Shown here one piece after another: positions 11,448 through 23,600 of a stretch of DNA of 64,000 nt (position 1 is the first letter of the stretch; each line of letters begins with the position of its first letter). A program made the position numbers and the translations under genes. The DNA comes from Sthenelais limicola. Lineage: Eukaryota > Annelida > Polychaeta > Phyllodocida > Sigalionidae. The stretch covers positions 34,422,298-34,486,297 of the forward strand of contig OW804097.1 in the NCBI GenBank assembly GCA_942159475.1. The letters run 5' to 3'. The notes below the pieces were generated by a model. That model was given only the letters and a program-made list of their open reading frames with translations, had not been told where the DNA came from and did no database searches.

Positions 11448-11610
11448 CGGGGTATATACAGAGAATGGAATGAGCTGGCAATAATAAAAAATTCATGGGA
11501 AGAGATTCGTCCAGATAAGCACGATGCAGTAGGCAGAGTGCTTATGTGGACGAATCAAGTCCAATAAATTTTCGATTATTGCAGGCGAGTTCCATTCTAT
11601 ATCTATTATA
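11448..11610. mobile_element. Fold-back element related in design to the 800-1790 palindromes
   Basis: Ends ggggtatatacagagaatgg and ccattctatatctattata resemble the ends of the left-flank palindromes; inner arms (gattcgtccagataagcac and complement) form a second stem. Confidence 0.5.
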
Positions 11611-11733
11611 TGGGCATAAGACTTGATGTGTAAAATCTGAAAACAGTAGCCGACTGGTGACAAGGTAGTTCATATAGTACACATACTATATTAATATTTT
11701 AAAAGCACCCCACTTATTGCACCTCTTATATGT

Positions 11734-12145
11734 GGTGGGTTTTAGGAAAATGAGTCATAAGTCGCAAAATTGATATTCAAAGTGTTTTTTCCACAAGATC
11801 ACATTATTGGAATGTTCTATCTTTTGGAGGGTTTATCACTAATAGCTATATGAATCGATGTATCAAATTTCAGGACAATCTATGTAATATATATCCTTTC
11901 ATTTTAAAGGTCCTCATATAGACCACATTTAGTTATTTACTGTTTATTGTCCCCCCAGAAATATTGGAAACTTTTTTTTTTCAAAAACGAAAATATCAAA
12001 CTTAAAATCTAGAAAAACTTATTAGATTATTAGACGGTTTACTCTCATTGGAATAGGCTTGATGTCATATTTTCAAATATAATGGTATTTCAAAATTGAT
12101 TTTTTGCGACTTATGACTCATTTTCCTGAAACCCATCACATATGG
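11734..12145. mobile_element. R2 inverted-repeat element (exemplar of a ~410 bp family)
   Basis: Terminal inverted repeats of about 40 bp start tgtgatgtgttttaggaaaa, followed by tgagtcataagtcgc. Other copies: 2354-2515 (partial), 8868-9283, 14630-15039, 15150-15562, 20372-20777, 24486-24884, 31120-31500, 35330-35735, 38243-38400 (partial), 51087-51483, 52953-53272 (internally deleted), 58332-58738, 59934-60333. No coding capacity is seen, so it is a MITE-type element. Copies show strong sequence similarity across their whole length. Confidence 0.85.
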
Positions 12146-12253
12146 AATGCGCATATAATAAACATCTGTTATGATTTGTATTCAGGATGTATAAATTCCA
12201 TGGGATTATCATTGTATGAAACTGGACTCAATACAATTTATTAAAAAAATTGT

Positions 12254-12450
12254 CTTGGAGTGAGTGAGTGAGATTGTTTGCTTTACGCCCTTATCAACAC
12301 ATTTAAAGGTTCTATCAAGGGCGGGAGAGCTGAGAGGGAGGCAGTTTATGATCATACCCAGGAAATAGAGATAGAGATGGAGGAAGAGAGAGAGAGAGAG
12401 ACAGACAGAGAAAAAGAGATAGAAAGGCACTTTATGGTCATACCCAGGAC
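12254..12450 (-). mobile_element. SINE-like unit with (CACT)n tail, reversed
   Basis: On the minus strand the unit reads from a ctgggtatgaccataaagtg head through a CT-rich middle to gataagggcgtaaagcaac and a (tcac)n tail. Other single units lie at 18110-18290, 39780-39955 and 44041-44225; a tandem array derived from it lies at 39955-41163. No clear A and B boxes are visible, so its polymerase III ancestry is unproven. Confidence 0.6.
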
Positions 12451-14376
12451 CATAGGATGTCTTAGAATTAAAGGCTTTTGCACAAACCACATTTTAATTC
12501 ACTCTTGAGTTGAGTTATTTTTCAACCAGATAATTTACCAACTTATACCTTTGTGGAGCCCAGCAGCTTCTTATTCTTACTCCTCTTATGCTTATATCAC
12601 ACCGTAAATGGGTCAGATTTTCAGAAAATGTACAATTCAACTTCACCAATCGTCTCAAATAACCCAAATTTCAGACGAAAATAAAGTTCAAAATACAGTT
12701 CAACCTTACCAAACAGATTGCTGGAATCAATGTAATATCAAATATACTCGAAATTACCTAATATTGGCGATATTGCAGTCTAATTTAGCAGAATTTTCTA
12801 AAAATGTAGAGCTGCCAATTGTACATTTTCTGAAAATCTGACCCATAAACTGGAGTTGGGAGTTGCAGAACTTCTCCTGACTAGTCATATATGTGTATAG
12901 TATGATATAGGCGTATTATTAATCCAGCTATAATAATCAAAAGGGATTTCCAAGATATTTAAGATAAATAATAAAATGACCAAATAAAATGTTTTATAAC
13001 GGATATTTATATTTCCATTTCTCACATTTGAATACAATAACATGGAAATGGGGCAATCGATTCTGTGAGTAGATTGGAGGGTGGTATTATGGATCACTTA
13101 AGGATGGTCTCCACTGGCTGCGGTAAGCTCTGCGGTAAGCCTTGCAGTGGTTTGTGCTGGTTCTGTAGGTGGTGAGGAATGACGAGGTCCTTGCCTACAT
13201 AGTCAGTGAACCATGTAGGCAGGACCTCGCCACTCCTCAACAACACAGCACTATCGCAAGGCTTACAGCAGAGCTTACCACAGAGCTTACCACAGCCAGT
13301 GGAGACCACCCTTAAATGTTACAGGGTGTGGCATCAGGCTATTCTCTCAATGGTACAGGCAGGTAGGTAGATTGTAGGCTGGTATCATGAATCACTAAAT
13401 GTTACACAGTCCTGGCTTCAGCCCCAAAGCAGTGATACCGATCTCTCTCCCTGCTGCTCTGACCGAACCAATGTACATAAATTAAATTTCACTTCACCAC
13501 AAATTGCTCAGGTTTCAGAGAACAGGGCTCTAGAAGCTAAACTGTACATGGGGATTTTGTAATTTTGATGTGTGTGTGACGGATTAGATTGCCTGGACTG
13601 TAAATCATCGGAGACCTCACTGATGCCACACATTGTTGTGGTTTGGCCCGTCGGTGCACTCGGTCATGTTGTTATCAATCGGCCCATTTGGGCCATGAAA
13701 ATTACTCTAGGTCTAAGACTGTACAGGGTGTAGCATCAGGCCATTCTCTCAATGGTACAGGAAGGCAGGTAGATTAGAGAGTGTGGCATCAGCTCAAATT
13801 GTTATAAGCAATGAGGTTAGAGGCAGTGTGTGGTGTGAAGACATTTACTTGTAATTGTAAGCTTGAGTGGGGGACTCATTCATGCTTAGCTTAACATGTG
13901 TACTAAGTACAGAGGTCAGATTTTCAGAAAATGTACAATTCGCCTTCACCAATCCTCTCAAATAGCACACATTTAAGACAGGAATGAGCTATAAAATACA
14001 GTTTAACATAACAGAACTGATACTTTAAATCAATGCGATACCAAAATATACTCAGATATAACCGGTATTCTTCATTTTTCAGCCTAATTTAAGAGACTTT
14101 CCTAAATGTGTAGAGCTGCCAATTGTACATTTTCTGAAAATCTGACCCACAGGTATCTATAGTGCAATCATAGCAGTACTTATATACATTACTGAAAACT
14201 GCAAGGCTCCTGCTAAATATTTTCACTTTCAAAAAACACACAACACCGCTCTGTTTCAACTAACGAATATCAGGCTTTGCTTTTCTAATTGCAAACACCA
14301 TAACTCTTCAGTATCATCAATGAGAGGAGAAGTTTTTGGAGAAATCGACCAAAAATATTAGAGAAATTCGGACATC

Positions 14377-14616
14377 ATGGGTTGTTCCTCATCGGTACCA
14401 GCTGATTCTGGAGAACCTAACAAGAAACCAACTCAAAAACCTCCCCAGAGCAAAGACAATGGATCAACCGAACAACGAAATAAACCTAAAGAGAATGAGA
14501 AGAGAATGGAGATGGTGAGGGAAGAATCACAAAACAGACGCCCTGATAGTACTACCGACACTACTACTGACAGCACTAACACTGCTAACATAACTACTAA
14601 TAATCCACCAAAGCAG
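14377..14616 (+). CDS. Exon 1: N-terminal acylation signal and disordered region
   Basis: Residues 1-80 of the large gene. The frame opens MGCSSS: Gly2 followed by Cys3 and serines is the classic context for N-myristoylation plus palmitoylation, followed by a Lys-rich stretch and then a Ser/Thr/Asn-rich, low-complexity tail that should be disordered. The ATG has A at -3 and G at +4, a good animal start context. A 13-codon upstream ORF begins at ATG 14320 and stops just before. The donor is CAG/gtctgt, phase 0, joining exon 2 in frame. Membership of the gene rests on phase, distance and lack of another start; it is the least secure exon with the 6-nt microexon. Confidence 0.65.
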
Positions 14617-17600
14617 GTCTGTTATAAATTGTAATGTGTTTCAGGGAAATGAGTCACAAGTCGCAAAAATTATATTTTTTAAAGTGTTTATTTTACAAGA
14701 TCACTTTATTAGAATGTTCTGATTTTTGAAGAGTTTATCACTTATAGTCATATCGACCGATGTATCAAATTTCAGGACAATGTATGTAATATATCCTTTC
14801 GTTTTAAAGGTCCTCATATGGACTATATTTAGTTACTTTACTGTTTATTGCCCCCCAGAAATATTGGAAACCTTTTTATTCAAAATGAAAATATCAATCT
14901 TAAAATCTAAAAATACTTATTAGATTATTAGATTGTTTACTATCATTGGAATGGGCTTGATCTCATCTTTTCAAATAAAATGGTACCTCAAAATCTATCT
15001 TTTTCGACTTATGACTCATTTTCCTAAAACACATCACAATTGTTTAAGGGAGAGTTTTAAAATTATGATTTGGTGTACCTTTACCACCAACAATCTAGAG
15101 GCGTCCAAGGAGGTCAGTGGAAGGGAGTATAGTTTGGTCCATTTCTGAAATGTGATGTGTTCCAGGAAAATGAGTCACAAGTCGCAAAATTGATATTTTT
15201 CAAAGTGTTTTTTTCCACAAGAACTCTTTATTGAAATGTTCCAATTTTGAGAGTGTTTAGCACTTATAGTCATATAAATCCATGTATGAAATTTCGGGAC
15301 ATTGTATTGAATATATCCTTGTGTTTTGAAGGCCTTCGTATGGAGTATATTTAGTTACTCTACTGGTAATTACCCATCCAGAAACATTGCAAACTTTAAT
15401 TTTCAAAAAACAAAAATATTTAACTTAAAATATAGAAATACTTATTAGGTGTCCTAATATTTACTATCATTGGAATCACCTTGATCTCCTCTTTTCAAAT
15501 ATGGTGATATCTAAAAATCCATATTTTGAGACTTATGACTCACTTTCCTAAAACGGATAACAAATGACTACAAGCCCTTTTTAATAAACTTGGAGAGGGT
15601 CACATTACGAGTTGACCTGAGTAGCTCTTTTGGGTGGAATTGGAGTACTGTGTAACTGGAGGAGTGAATTTGGGTAGATATGCTTACAGACCAAAGGCAA
15701 AAGAGGTAAACTCCATAACAAAAGTACAATTATAATGTGACACTCTCCAAGCTGCATTCCCAGCTAAATCTACCTAAAAGATATTTTTCTAATAAGTGTT
15801 AAACAAAAAAAAAAGTTTTGATTTTATGTAGTGAACAATCATGGTGTTTGCAACCATTCGCTACCATTCACTCCTGTTGACACATGTGGTGAATGCAGTA
15901 AAGAATGAGAGACTATGAAATATTCACTAGGAAATTTAATAACACCACAACGTCAAACTTCAGTATTTGCTGTTTTATTAAGGCATTTGTTGGTTGTTGG
16001 TTCGCATTTTATTATAATATATTCATACAGACTCTCACTAGGATGAGAGTTAATGCAAAGGGGGCGTATGCCCGTTACCTCATATCCAGGACTGGCTTGT
16101 ATAAATAGACTTGCACAGTACTGGTACTTAGCGATTTTATAGCCCTAATAAAGAGATAATAATTAATAATTAATATAATGAGGTTATGCAATGTTACATA
16201 ATGTGTCATAACAGTGGTAGCAAACTGGTGGTGATAGTGCAAATGAAAATGTGCGTCTAACTCTCTGAGACTGATTAAACACTGACACTACTCTCTAAGT
16301 TACATTTCACAGTATGTCACCTAAATAAATTATTAATTATTTCTAGATGGGTCAGATTTTCAGAAAATGCACAATCGGCAGATCTACAGATTTAGTCAAT
16401 TCTGGTAAATTAGACTGTATAATGAAAAATACCGGGTATATCTGAGTATATTTAATTGGTATCACATTGATTTAAAATATCAGTTCTGCTATGTTAAATT
16501 GCATTTTAAAGCTCAATTTTGTCTTTTCATCAAAGTTTGATTAATAGAACTATCAACTGTAGGAAGTCAAATTTTGTGAAAAAGATTGTCATATTGGAAA
16601 AAGCAGAAAACGTTTTCATGAATATTTTGTCCACAGAAAAAACTTGTGCAATATAAACTCCCATTTTACATGTATACTAAAGCAGTCCGGCCACTGTCGA
16701 CAAATTCGTTGGCGATGCGTTGGTGATGAGGTAGTCGATATGATTTTTGTGAAATTTATTGCATCGTCTTTGCATCAACTTGCCATCGCTATGCCTTCGG
16801 CAATAGTGAGTGATGCCTGACGATGAGTGGGCGATGTAAAAATTGAATCGGTAAGGGTAGTGGCTATGAGAAGTCAATGAGAAGTCAATGAGATTCCACA
16901 TTAAAGCATAAAAATTAGTTCTATAGTTGCTGAGATATTTTTCTTGTTGATGCGAAGATGATGCCACCACCGATAACCCTCCTCATTGACGTGCATCACC
17001 GGCAATTACATCGTCTTTGCATCAACTTTGCATCGACACCATTTTGTCGATAGTGGCCAGACTGCTTAAGGCCTGCTCCCTATATTTTACTTTACTGATC
17101 TTAGGAATTTTCTGTATTTATTGCCATTAAATATCTTAAAGATATACACAGTAAAATAGGGACAGATAATCTTGGAAATATAACTATCAATTTATCACTA
17201 ATGCGTGTATGCATGTCTTGACTACCTTATTTAGCTAATATGTAAATCACTTGCTATTTATATTCGTTTAATCACCATATTATTTTCGATAGTTATGGGA
17301 GGGAAAAGTGGATTATTTTATCCGTGCAAATTATGGGTAGTATTCGCTGTCTACATGTTCTTTATTTTGATAATGTTGTTCTTCCTTTCATTGTTATTAC
17401 CTCCATTGTTATGGATAATGTGTTATGTTATGAGAATATGGGTCAGATTTTCAGAAAATGTACAATTCGCCTTCACCAATCCTCTCAAATAACCCACATT
17501 TAAGACAAAAATAAGCTTCAAAATACAGTTCAACATAACAGAACTGATACTCTGATACTGATACATTTTCTGAAAATCTGACCCAAATATCTTTGTCAGA

Positions 17601-20600
17601 AATTTAGAAAACATTCGATATTTCACGTTTGTGATCTGATTAAACCAGAGCTAAGTATAAGGGGTCATTTCAAAATTATTTCACAAACTTGCAACCAGTT
17701 TGAGAGCACCACTTATGGTTTTGAGATGGCCCCTAAGCTCACTCCAGCAACCTTCATAGTTTTGCAATTTTCCAATTTCAGGAGGCTGCCTCCATATCTC
17801 AGGTCATACCAACCTTCATTAAAAATGACTTGACTGGCAATGTTACACTACCAGAATTGGACGCAGGCCAAGTGAAAGGTAAGTATATATTCACCTTCTT
17901 AAGCCGGGGTTCCACTGCCCGGCTACTTCTCCCGCTACTTTTAGAATCGGGAGCAAGTAGTGGGAGGTAGCCGCTTCAATTCAAACATGTTTGATTTGGA
18001 ACGGCTACTTCCCATTACTTCCCGTTACTTCTAAAGTAGTGGGAGCAAAGAAACGGGAGTAGTAGCGGGAGAAGTAGCGTGGCAGTGGAACCCAGGCTTT
18101 AGTCTTACATTGGTCCTGGGTGAGACCTTAAAGTGCCTTTTCTCTGTCTCTCTCTCCCTTCTTCTCTATCTCTATTTCCTGGGTATGATCATAAACTGCC
18201 TCCCTCTCAGCTCTCCCGCCCTTGATATAACCATATTAAATGTGTTGATAAGGGCGTAAAGCAACCAATCTCACTCACTCACTCACTCTTAGTCTTACAG
18301 GAGAATCAGTAGCGTGTCCATTGTGAAACAGACTGGAATGCTGTACTGGTTACAATGTGTTACTCCCATGCCTGAGTTTCAAAAGAAAAGATTGAGATAC
18401 TGATATTGCTTGATTAAAAGCCTGGTCTAAATAAAACATGTGCACATGGGTTTGAACTGAAGGCTAGTCTGAATAGAAGCTGTGGGTTAGGATACACATA
18501 ACTGATCTGAATAGAAGCTGATGGTCTTAATAAAAGCTCTCAGTTTGAACAAAATACCCAGTCTGAATAGCCTAGTCTGATTAGAAGCAGAATTTAATTA
18601 ATTTGTCCAACATATTAAAGTATGAACTAAGTAATACATTATGATAACATTTCTTACATCGGAAGTGTATACACATGTCATGGAAAGTGCACATGTAAAA
18701 TGATATGAGTGAATAAACAATTCAAAATAAATGAAAAAAATAAAGATAATTCAAGACATTTATTGGAATATCAGAATTACTGAACAAATTTGGAAAAAAT
18801 TATTAGGATTATCATGATGTTGAACTACGCGCTGGTGTTTGTTTTTATACATCAATGTATATTATTTATTTTATTATTATTTTTTTCACTTCTTTATATA
18901 TAAACAACATTTTATGTGAGATAACATCTTCACTAGGCATTTGTAGATATATGATAATATTAGAGACAGCAAATTCTGAGAATAATGTATTTGTTACACA
19001 ATGCTTTTGACTGAATGAAAATCTTTAAATACAAAGTGAATTCCTCTTTCCAGGTGCCTTTGCCTATGGAAGTGGTAGAGGAAAATGGCCAATCCGCAAT
19101 TACTCAGCACTCAACATATCAGTGGATGGCTTCCATGGTGGATGTGCAGGCTTGGTCCAGTGCTCCAACAGCTATGGTGGCCAGGATGCAGAAACAACTG
19201 CAGAAACCTTCCTGCACCGCTCAGGTTTCTCAGGCCACCATTTTACCGAGACGTCCATCATTTCAGGCAATACTGGTCATTTTGGTTGTCAAAACTACTT
19301 TGTCACAGATGAATCAGGGAACCTTATCGGAGACTTGATGTTTGGTGACAATAATATGTCATTGATGTCAAGTGATCCAAAACATGGTGACATGAGTCAT
19401 GGTTTGGTCATTCCTGCCATTAGTGGGGATGATACCACCATATTACCCATCGATGTTAAAGGTAGTTCCGGATCAGGTAACACATTGGTAATCTGTACTG
19501 GTTGGGAGTCTGGATCGGGAGATGCCCAATTCAAAATAGGCTGCTACATGGTAAGGATTGGGAAAGGCGATAATTTCCAAGAAGCTAAACTATTCCACGG
19601 GGAGGATAAATGGAAGTTTGAAGTCATAAATAGTCAGATAGCAGTATCAGGCCTGCCCAAGAGTCAGTATGGCATCTATCACAACTCGACGAAAAACATC
19701 GTGACAGATCAAGTTAAAGAGGAGGAGCACAAAGCCTTTGCAGGACATACCAAGAGCTTCAAGGGAGATGAAGAGATGAGTTTGCTCAAGGTTTCAGGGA
19801 GGAATTCTGGAGCTTTTCTTGTAATGTGTTCCAACACCTCATCCACCCTGGAAGATGCCTCATGTGCTGCCTTGTATTGCCTTACATATGACTCATCAGG
19901 TGATCTGACCACTAAACACATAACAGGACAAGCGGGGGATCAGTACAGAACCAAGGAATCAGACCTCTGGAAGTTTGCAATGTCTTCTGAAACCATCAAA
20001 GTGACAGGTCCTAAGGGACCTTGCAAGTATGGAGTGATATCCAATATCGGGGATAAATCCTGTGAAATCAACTCTGACAACAGGAACCTCTGCCTTGCAA
20101 GTGGGCAACCCCAAGCCTTCCTTGGTATTGTTGACATAACCAAAGAGCGAGTCCTTGGAAAGGTGAATCTGAAATGTGATATCAGGATAAGTGTTAATAA
20201 TAATTATGATCTGGTCATTCCCGGGGAGGATCTAAAGGAGGTCGGTGAGAGTGAGTGGGCATTTGCTCATGACTGGACCAAAGTGGAGAGCAAGCCTGGA
20301 CTGAAACTTGTCAGGGTGACTGGCACAGGAAAAAGTGTCATAGGTGAGTTAATCTATCATTGTCATACTAATATGATGTGTTTCTGGGAAATCAGTCACA
20401 ACTCGCAAAAATTATATTTTTTAAAGTGTTTATTTTACAAGATCACTTTATTGGAATGTTCTGAATTTTGGAGAGTTTATCACTTATAGTCATATCGATG
20501 TATCAAATTTCAGGACAATGTATGTAATATATCCTTTCGTTTTAAAGGTTCTCATATGGACTATATTTAGTTACTTTACTGTTTATTGCCCCCCAGAAAT

Positions 20601-23600
20601 ATTGGAAACCTTTTTTTTCAAAATGAAAATATCAAACTTAAAATCTAAAAATACTTATTAGATTATTAGTCTGTTTACTATCATTGGAATCGGCTTGACC
20701 TCATATGTTCAAATATAAAGGTATCGCAAAATCTATTTTTTGTAACTTATGACTCATTTTCCTAAAACACATCACATTTATTTTCATTTAAATCTGTCAA
20801 TTTCTAAACCAAAATCTAGGAATGTCAGGAGATAATATTGACAAATTATGTATTGATAATGGTGCAATAATAAGGGAAAGGCCTTCTGTAATAATAAGGT
20901 ATCTTTTCAATTATGAGATTTACTAATTATTAATGGAAACCCAGGACTTCTAAAGTGAAGTTCTGGATGAAAGCTAATGGATCTAAATTTAAAAAAACAA
21001 TAGTTTCAAATATAATAGTAATAATTTGTGTACTTATTATTTTCTAATTCATGTTATCTGATAATGGGATAATAATAATGATGATACTATTCTACAATAT
21101 TGTCTATTATACATAATAATGAAATTATATCATATCCATTGATTGTATCATACCCATAACATGTTAACTATAATTATGATATCAAAGTTATAACCATTGG
21201 ATATATTTTTTTGTATTCAAATTTTTTATTCAGCTAAACATTATGTAATTACACACTGTTCTCAGATACAGCTGTACATCTAAGCCATACGAAGCGATAG
21301 AAATTTTAGGAAAAAACAATAGATAAACAGATATTACTCAACCATAATAAAACATATTTAGTTGCATTCATAGCAGTGGCATTCTAACTCAAATACATGA
21401 TAGTCCAAGGAAAGGAGAAGAAAGTGTTGTTCACACAAAGTATCGTACAATCAGAGAAAAAACATAAGTCACGTCTATAATCAGCCAGTAGGGGCAGAAG
21501 GATACAAACAAAACCATCTCAAAAGGTATCAAACAATCCAAGCAACAAACATAACATCAGATATCTCACATAATAAAACACAAATTATTCATTGTATGAT
21601 AAGATAATTATATCTAATGGCCCGATGGAGGTTTCGAATCGATCGAGACAGAAGGTCAAACCGCATGACACCATGAAGGGGTGGAGTGCGATTTGACCCG
21701 ACGTTGAGATCGATTTGAAACCGAACAGAGGGCCATTAGATATTCATTACATACACATTTATCGATTTATTTGTTATATTTACCTTCCTAGTACTGTTTT
21801 TCTTGACAACCTATCTGAAAACCTGTCTGAAAACTTTCGAAACATGCAAGGCAGCGCTATGCTTCAGCTGCGGAGAGCGTGACGTCGTGAACCAATCAAA
21901 TTACGTTATTTGGGTCACGTGCTTCCATGACAACCCGTATCGCATTGGTATGCGATTTGACTCTTCCTATAGCACCCCTGTATCATGTCGTTGAAATCAT
22001 GTACGTATGTAATAATACAAGAATATTACACAGATGGCAGCCCAGTAGACCTGGAGATGACAGGATCTCCTAGTCATGTGATTCACAACTTCCCGGGCGT
22101 GGTGTATGCAGTCAACTGTGGCGGACCTGACTATGAGTCCCAAGATGGCATCGTATACGAGGCTGAATTCAGCAAATTCGCAAATTTCAGCTATGATTTC
22201 AATTGTGGTAGGTTTCAAACATTTGATTTAATTTTAACCTGGAGAAAAAGGGGCTTAGGCTTAAATGAATTCATATTTAATGATTTACTGTAGACAAAAT
22301 AGCAGAACTAATGTTACATGGTAGGTTATGAATATTGGATCCAGGGTGCTCAAGAAATGCCCAGATTGATTTTGCTATTTACTATTGAAGGCAAAGGGAC
22401 ACTTATATATAGTCATAACAATATGATAATGGATAACACGTACTATGTTAACCATCATATAGTTCTGAGCACAGCAGGTAATGGAATTTTACCGGTAATC
22501 TTAGTAAAAAAACCAAATTGGTTGCCATGACAACCCATGTAAACCACTAGTGAAATACACACTATCCGTAACTCACTCTAGATACGTTGTTTTCAGAGCA
22601 ATGCGTGTATAATAAAGTGTAATATGGTCAGGAATCGATTTAATCAGTCATATATATAGTTAATGATGTAAGTGTTATTATGACCATACATTGCAGGTTC
22701 GAGGTGTACAGCGGGAGGTATGATTAAGAATGTAGCAACCTTTGCACAGCAGATTGCCAGTACTTCAGACGGTACCATGTTCGCCTGCCATAGAACTCCC
22801 TATGCAGAGGCCGTGGATGAAAAACATACCAACCATGTGGTACGGTGACAGTTCTATGCATCTAAAGGGTCTAGTCCACTAAGCCGATTCTCATGCGATT
22901 TTGCACAACAGAGGACTCTAACACTACACCGTTACACTACATTCTGTGAGAATCGCATAAGAATCGGCTTAGTGGACTAGGCCCTTAATATTTCCTTTTT
23001 TCCTGAAACAAACTAGATTTCCCTTCCAGACATTTTGGACGAGTTATTATCTTACTTTATCACAAACATAATATGATAGCAACAATTACAAATGTAGCAG
23101 ACTCAAGACATCTTTTTCTTAATTACAAACCCGATATTACAGTTTACTAATTTTGAAATTAATTAAACGGTCCCGTGGCACAAAATTATAATGAATACAC
23201 TCATGTATGTATATACGTTTATGATGACCTAAGTACTATTTTATTTTCATTATTTCATGTATTTTTATATTCATGATTAGTATCTGGCCAAGGTTTTTAT
23301 AGCCCATAGACTGTTCAATACAGTGACTAATAGAAGCCAGACCTCCAGAATGTGTAATCCTAGGGCCATAAAATAAAATACTATGTATACTCATGTGACT
23401 ATAGTCGAGAGCACTGCATTTCCAATTCAAAAAGTGGATCAGAGTTTTATCGACTACGGCCAACCCCCATTTAAACAGAAATGCTTGTAGCTGTCTGGGG
23501 TTGCAGGGGTGCTGGTGAATCTTGGGGGAATTCCATAGTTAAACCTAAATATGTTTTCTTAATCTCCTTCTCCATGCCTACAGGTGGAAGGACTTCCTAA

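Larger units (their letters stand above)
7335..14376. other. Gene-free stretch between the Ngaro element and the large gene
   Basis: Contains R1 at 8441, 9578, 10015, 12609 and 13915, R2 at 8868 and 11734, R4 at 13104, a fold-back at 11448-11610, an (AT)n run at 11249-11271 and a reversed SINE-like unit at 12254-12450. A pair of related 65-80 bp segments lies at 13321-13400 and 13727-13790. The interval 7335-8440 and the interval 10250-11250 hold no gene or repeat that I can name; the small open frames there lack homology and coding character. Confidence 0.5.

Noticed and set aside
22840..22844. Alternative exon 5 donor at 22844 (CG/gtgaca)
   Set aside because: It would enter exon 6 in a phase that hits a stop codon and breaks the malectin strand.
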